From NCBI GenBank assembly GCA_950022655.1, contig OX465583.1, forward strand, positions 33,011,360 to 33,075,359: DNA of 64,000 bases. Reading direction: 5' to 3'. Positions 61,121 through 64,000 of this stretch are shown piece after piece. A program made the translations under genes and the position numbers. The notes beneath the pieces are model-generated. The model saw only the letters and a list, made by a program, of their open reading frames with translations. It did not search any database and had not been told where the DNA came from. How positions within the stretch are numbered: position 1 is the first letter of the stretch; every line of letters starts with the position of its first letter. This DNA is from Alentia gelatinosa (taxonomy: Eukaryota > Annelida > Polychaeta > Phyllodocida > Polynoidae).

Positions 61121-63002
61121 TTATGAAGAAGTACGGGTTAGTGCTACCGATACAGGAACGGGATACTTTCCAGTTCCGAGTCCATTGCACGAAACTCTGG
61201 AAACCTTAGTTCAGACGACAGACGCACTAAACAGTGGGGAACGACATGAACTAAGAATTCTTCTGAAGAAAATGGAGTCAATCTTTGCTCGACCTGGAGA
61301 TCCCTTGGGAAGAACGGATCGAGTAGAACACACGATTGACACTGAAGGTCATCAACCTTTCCGCCTTCCTTATCGACGGCTACCTCCGGTAAAACGGGAA
61401 GCTTTAGAAGAGGAAGTAGGGAAAATGATGGACCAGAAAGTAATCATCCCCAGTGCAAGTCCTTGGGCTAGCCCGGTGGTAATGGTTACTAAAAAGGATG
61501 GTACTTGCCGATTCTGTATTGATTACAGAAAATTGAATGGTATCACCCGGAAGAATGCTTATCCAATACCCCGGATCGATGAGAGTCTCGACTCTCTGGG
61601 AGGGAACCAGTGGTTTTGTACTCTGGATCTCCAGTCTGGATATTGGCAAGTAAAGATGAACAGTGGCGATCAGTCGAAAACGGCGTTCACCACTCATCAA
61701 GGGCTTTACGAGTTTACAGTAATGCCATTTGGCCTCTGTAACGCTCCCGCAACTTTCGAATCCATGATGGATCAGATGTTGCGGGGTCTACAGTGGAAAA
61801 AGTGTTTGGTTTATCTGGACGACATAATTATCTTCGGAAAGAATTATGTCGAATGTTTAGAAAACCTAAGGGAGGTATTTGAGCGGATTCAATCTTATGG
61901 GTTGAGGCTCAAACCTCAAAAATGCAAACTGTTTCGCAAATCTGTGGAATACTTGGGACGGATAGTTTCCGGCAATGGAATCCGGGCAGATCCTTCCAAG
62001 TTGGAGGTAGTGGCTAATTGGCCACGCCCCCAGAATATAAAAGACATAAGGTCTTTCCTAGGATTTTGTTCGTATTACAGCGACTTTATCCCGGGTTTTT
62101 CTGAAATTGCACACCCTATGCAACAGTATGTAGTACTAGATAAGCCAGGGAAGCAAAAAGAGATCCAATGGACTCCGGAAGCTGAACACGCTTTTCTGGG
62201 ACTAAAAAGAAAGTTTATGGAGACCCCCGTGTTGAAATACCCTCTAGCCCAGGGTCGGTTTATTCTTGACACTGACGCTAGTAATGAGAGTATTGGAGCG
62301 GCGTTGTCTCAGATACAGGATGGTGTGGAAGTTCCAATAGCTTTTGCCAGCAACAGCTTAAGTAAAAGCCAGCGGAACTACTGTACTACTAAGAGGGAAC
62401 TCTTAGCGGTTGTGGTGTATGTAAGAAAATATCGACACTTCTTAGCAGGTGGAGATTTCATCTTACGTACCGACCATTCTTCTCTCAAATGGCTCTTTAA
62501 CTTTAAAGACGCCGAGGGAATGATTGGAAGATGGCTGGCAGCTCTCTCCGAATTCGGGTTGACAAACTGCCAGATCGAGCACCGGGCTGAAAAGTCACAG
62601 ATTAATGCGGATTGTCTCTCAAGGAGACCAGTGCGGAAATGTGGACGACCAGATTGCCGGGATTGTGGCGAGCATAGAGCAGTGATAGCTACTCTACGTT
62701 CCCAGAAAGTGAAGCCGCCACTAAACTATCAGTGGACACTAGAACAGATTAAGGAAAGTCAACAGGCTGACCCAGATCTGTTCCGGTTAACTAAACTGAT
62801 AGCTAATGGACTCCATAGACCTACAGGACCCGAGATCTCGCCTGAAAACCGAGAATTTCGGAATCTATGTGGTCAATTGAAAGAGCTAGAAGTCCGAGAT
62901 GGAGTATTATATCGATGGAGAACCACGTTGCAACCACTTAAACGTGCTCTTCAACTAGTGGTCCCTCGAGAATTACGATCCGGACTAATGACTCGAACAT
63001 AG
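61083..63002 (+). pseudogene. gypsy reverse transcriptase and RNase H
   Basis: 639 open codons. RT motifs in order: FRLPYRRLPP, SPWASPVVMVTKKDG, CIDYRKLNGIT, FCTLDLQSGYWQ (first Asp), MPFGLCNAPATF and VYLDDIIIFG (catalytic YLDD), then the connection LGFCSYYSDFIPGFS. RNase H follows with ILDTDASNESIGAAL, a REL block and RTDHSSLKWL. The frame ends at 63000-63002 within the zinc-finger region; one base shifted, the integrase zinc finger continues. The RT and RNase H residues themselves are intact; neighbouring frameshifts prevent one polyprotein. Confidence 0.88.
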
Positions 63003-63004
63003 GA

Positions 63005-63999
63005 GTGCAGCTCATCTAGGACGGAAAAGGACGGTAGCCAGAATAAGGCATCGTTACCACTGGCCTGGAATGGGTGCAGATATTCGAAGATGGATATCTG
63101 GATGTTCCATATGTAGCAAAGTCAAACCCGGGGTAGGACTCGGAAAGATGCCGTTACAACAGGAACTGTTTGGTGTCAGGTTTGCCAGAATCGCTCTCGA
63201 TATCATATCTGGTATCGACGAGTCAGAGGAAGGAAATACCTGTATGATGGTGGTGATGGATTATTACACAAAATATATGCAGATCTATCCCATGAAGAAT
63301 CACAAAGCTGCCACGTGTGCGGAAGCTTTAGTGAAAAACTGGATGTTGCCTTTTGGAACTCCGAGCGTACTACATTCTGACCAGGGAAGGGAATTTGAAT
63401 CCCAGATCTGGAAAGAAATGTATAGGATACTCGAGATTAAAAAGACACATACGAATCCATATCGTCCACAATCAGATGGTATGGTGGAGAGATTCAACCG
63501 GACATTGATCCAGTGTCTTTGGACCCTGGTAGATGAAAATCGGAAGAATTGGGATGAATTGGCACCATTTATAGCTCATGCGTACAATGGGACCATTCAT
63601 TCAAGCACGGGGTGTTCACCTAATTTACTCGTCTTTGGCAAGGAAATAGTGATGCCCGCTGACATAGTCTATGGGGTTCCTGGAATGTCTACGGATGATC
63701 CTTGTCCCATAGGGTTTGTCGAAAAGCTCAGAGAACGTTTTGTAGAAGGATATTACCTCGCGAGACGGAACCTGACAAAAGCTGCCGAGTGGCAAAAGAC
63801 TGGCCATGATGTCAATCTTAAACCACGTAAGTTCCGAGTAGGAGGCCGGGTTGTACGATACCACACTCCGTTGGTAAATGTAAAACTCATTCAGAATTGT
63901 TCAACTATTGTCAGAAATGACAGTTGTGATAGAAGATGAATGGTCAAGAAGGCATTATAAATCCCATGTAGCTCGTTTACGACTATGGGAGGGAAAGCG
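63005..63999 (+). pseudogene. gypsy integrase (zinc finger, DDE core), truncated by window end
   Basis: The HHCC finger starts in the shifted frame near 63005 (AHLGRKRT, RHRYHWPGM) and ends in CSICSKVK (63105-63125). The catalytic core has ALDIISG (Asp), LHSDQGREFE (Asp) and GMVERFNRTL (Glu), the complete triad, then AYNGTIHSSTG. After 63860 the frame shifts again, and a HVARLRLWE-like C-terminal motif reads in another frame at 63960-63990. It joins retroelement DNA into the genome; this copy is broken. Confidence 0.85.
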
Positions 64000-64000
64000 C

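Larger units (their letters stand above)
55838..64000 (+). mobile_element. Decayed Ty3/gypsy retrotransposon with nested insertions, cut by window end
   Basis: The 5' LTR ends at about 56432 (...CCACCACA); its start is uncertain, possibly TGTGTAGTG at 55838. TATATATA (56043-56050) and AATAAA (56262-56267) lie in the LTR. A primer-binding site TGGTGCCGTGACC starts at 56434. gag, protease, RT, RNase H and integrase follow in Ty3/gypsy order but in changing frames, and two DNA elements interrupt it. The 3' LTR lies beyond the window. Confidence 0.9.

Overview
The window is animal nuclear DNA. It holds two spliced host genes with GT-AG introns in phase, separated and invaded by many transposable elements. 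The base composition is AT-rich, and the elements are LTR and non-LTR retrotransposons and many short inverted-repeat elements. Together these suggest a marine bilaterian invertebrate, perhaps a lophotrochozoan such as a mollusc or brachiopod. That placement is an inference; the sequence does not prove it.

Layout, left to right. 1-3308: non-LTR retrotransposon (endonuclease plus reverse transcriptase) with one frameshift. 7214-16420, minus strand: a complete seven-exon gene for a secreted or membrane chitin-deacetylase-like (CE4) protein of 389 residues whose metal-binding and catalytic motifs are substituted, so it is a probable pseudoenzyme. Its intron 5 holds a DNA element (9443-11404) whose interior is a 63-bp minisatellite. 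19948-22620: dispersed repeats, the tail of a non-LTR element and a ruined Ty3/gypsy pol. 22921-27673: a young Ty3/gypsy element with 152-bp LTRs and a 5-bp target duplication. 27740-32752: an inverted-repeat pair enclosing an almost intact non-LTR element. 33699-41395: a second inverted-repeat pair. One arm is split by a 5'-truncated non-LTR element and the other arm preserves the empty site; between them lie another degenerate non-LTR element and a second copy of the minisatellite-bearing DNA element.

42760-52445, plus strand: the eukaryotic translation elongation factor 2 gene. It has 11 exons, encodes 852 residues, and its first coding exon contributes only the ATG. 52790-54640: degenerate GT-rich minisatellite split by insertions. 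55838-64000: a decayed Ty3/gypsy element that runs off the right end. It carries a TA-flanked terminal-inverted-repeat element in gag and a TTA-flanked GC-rich Harbinger-like element between gag and protease.

The two host genes are not functionally related as far as can be seen: one is housekeeping translation, the other probably extracellular chitin binding. The most unusual features are the CE4 pseudoenzyme and the pair of minisatellite-carrying DNA transposons. Several insertions can also be proven internally because an empty copy of the target lies elsewhere in the window.
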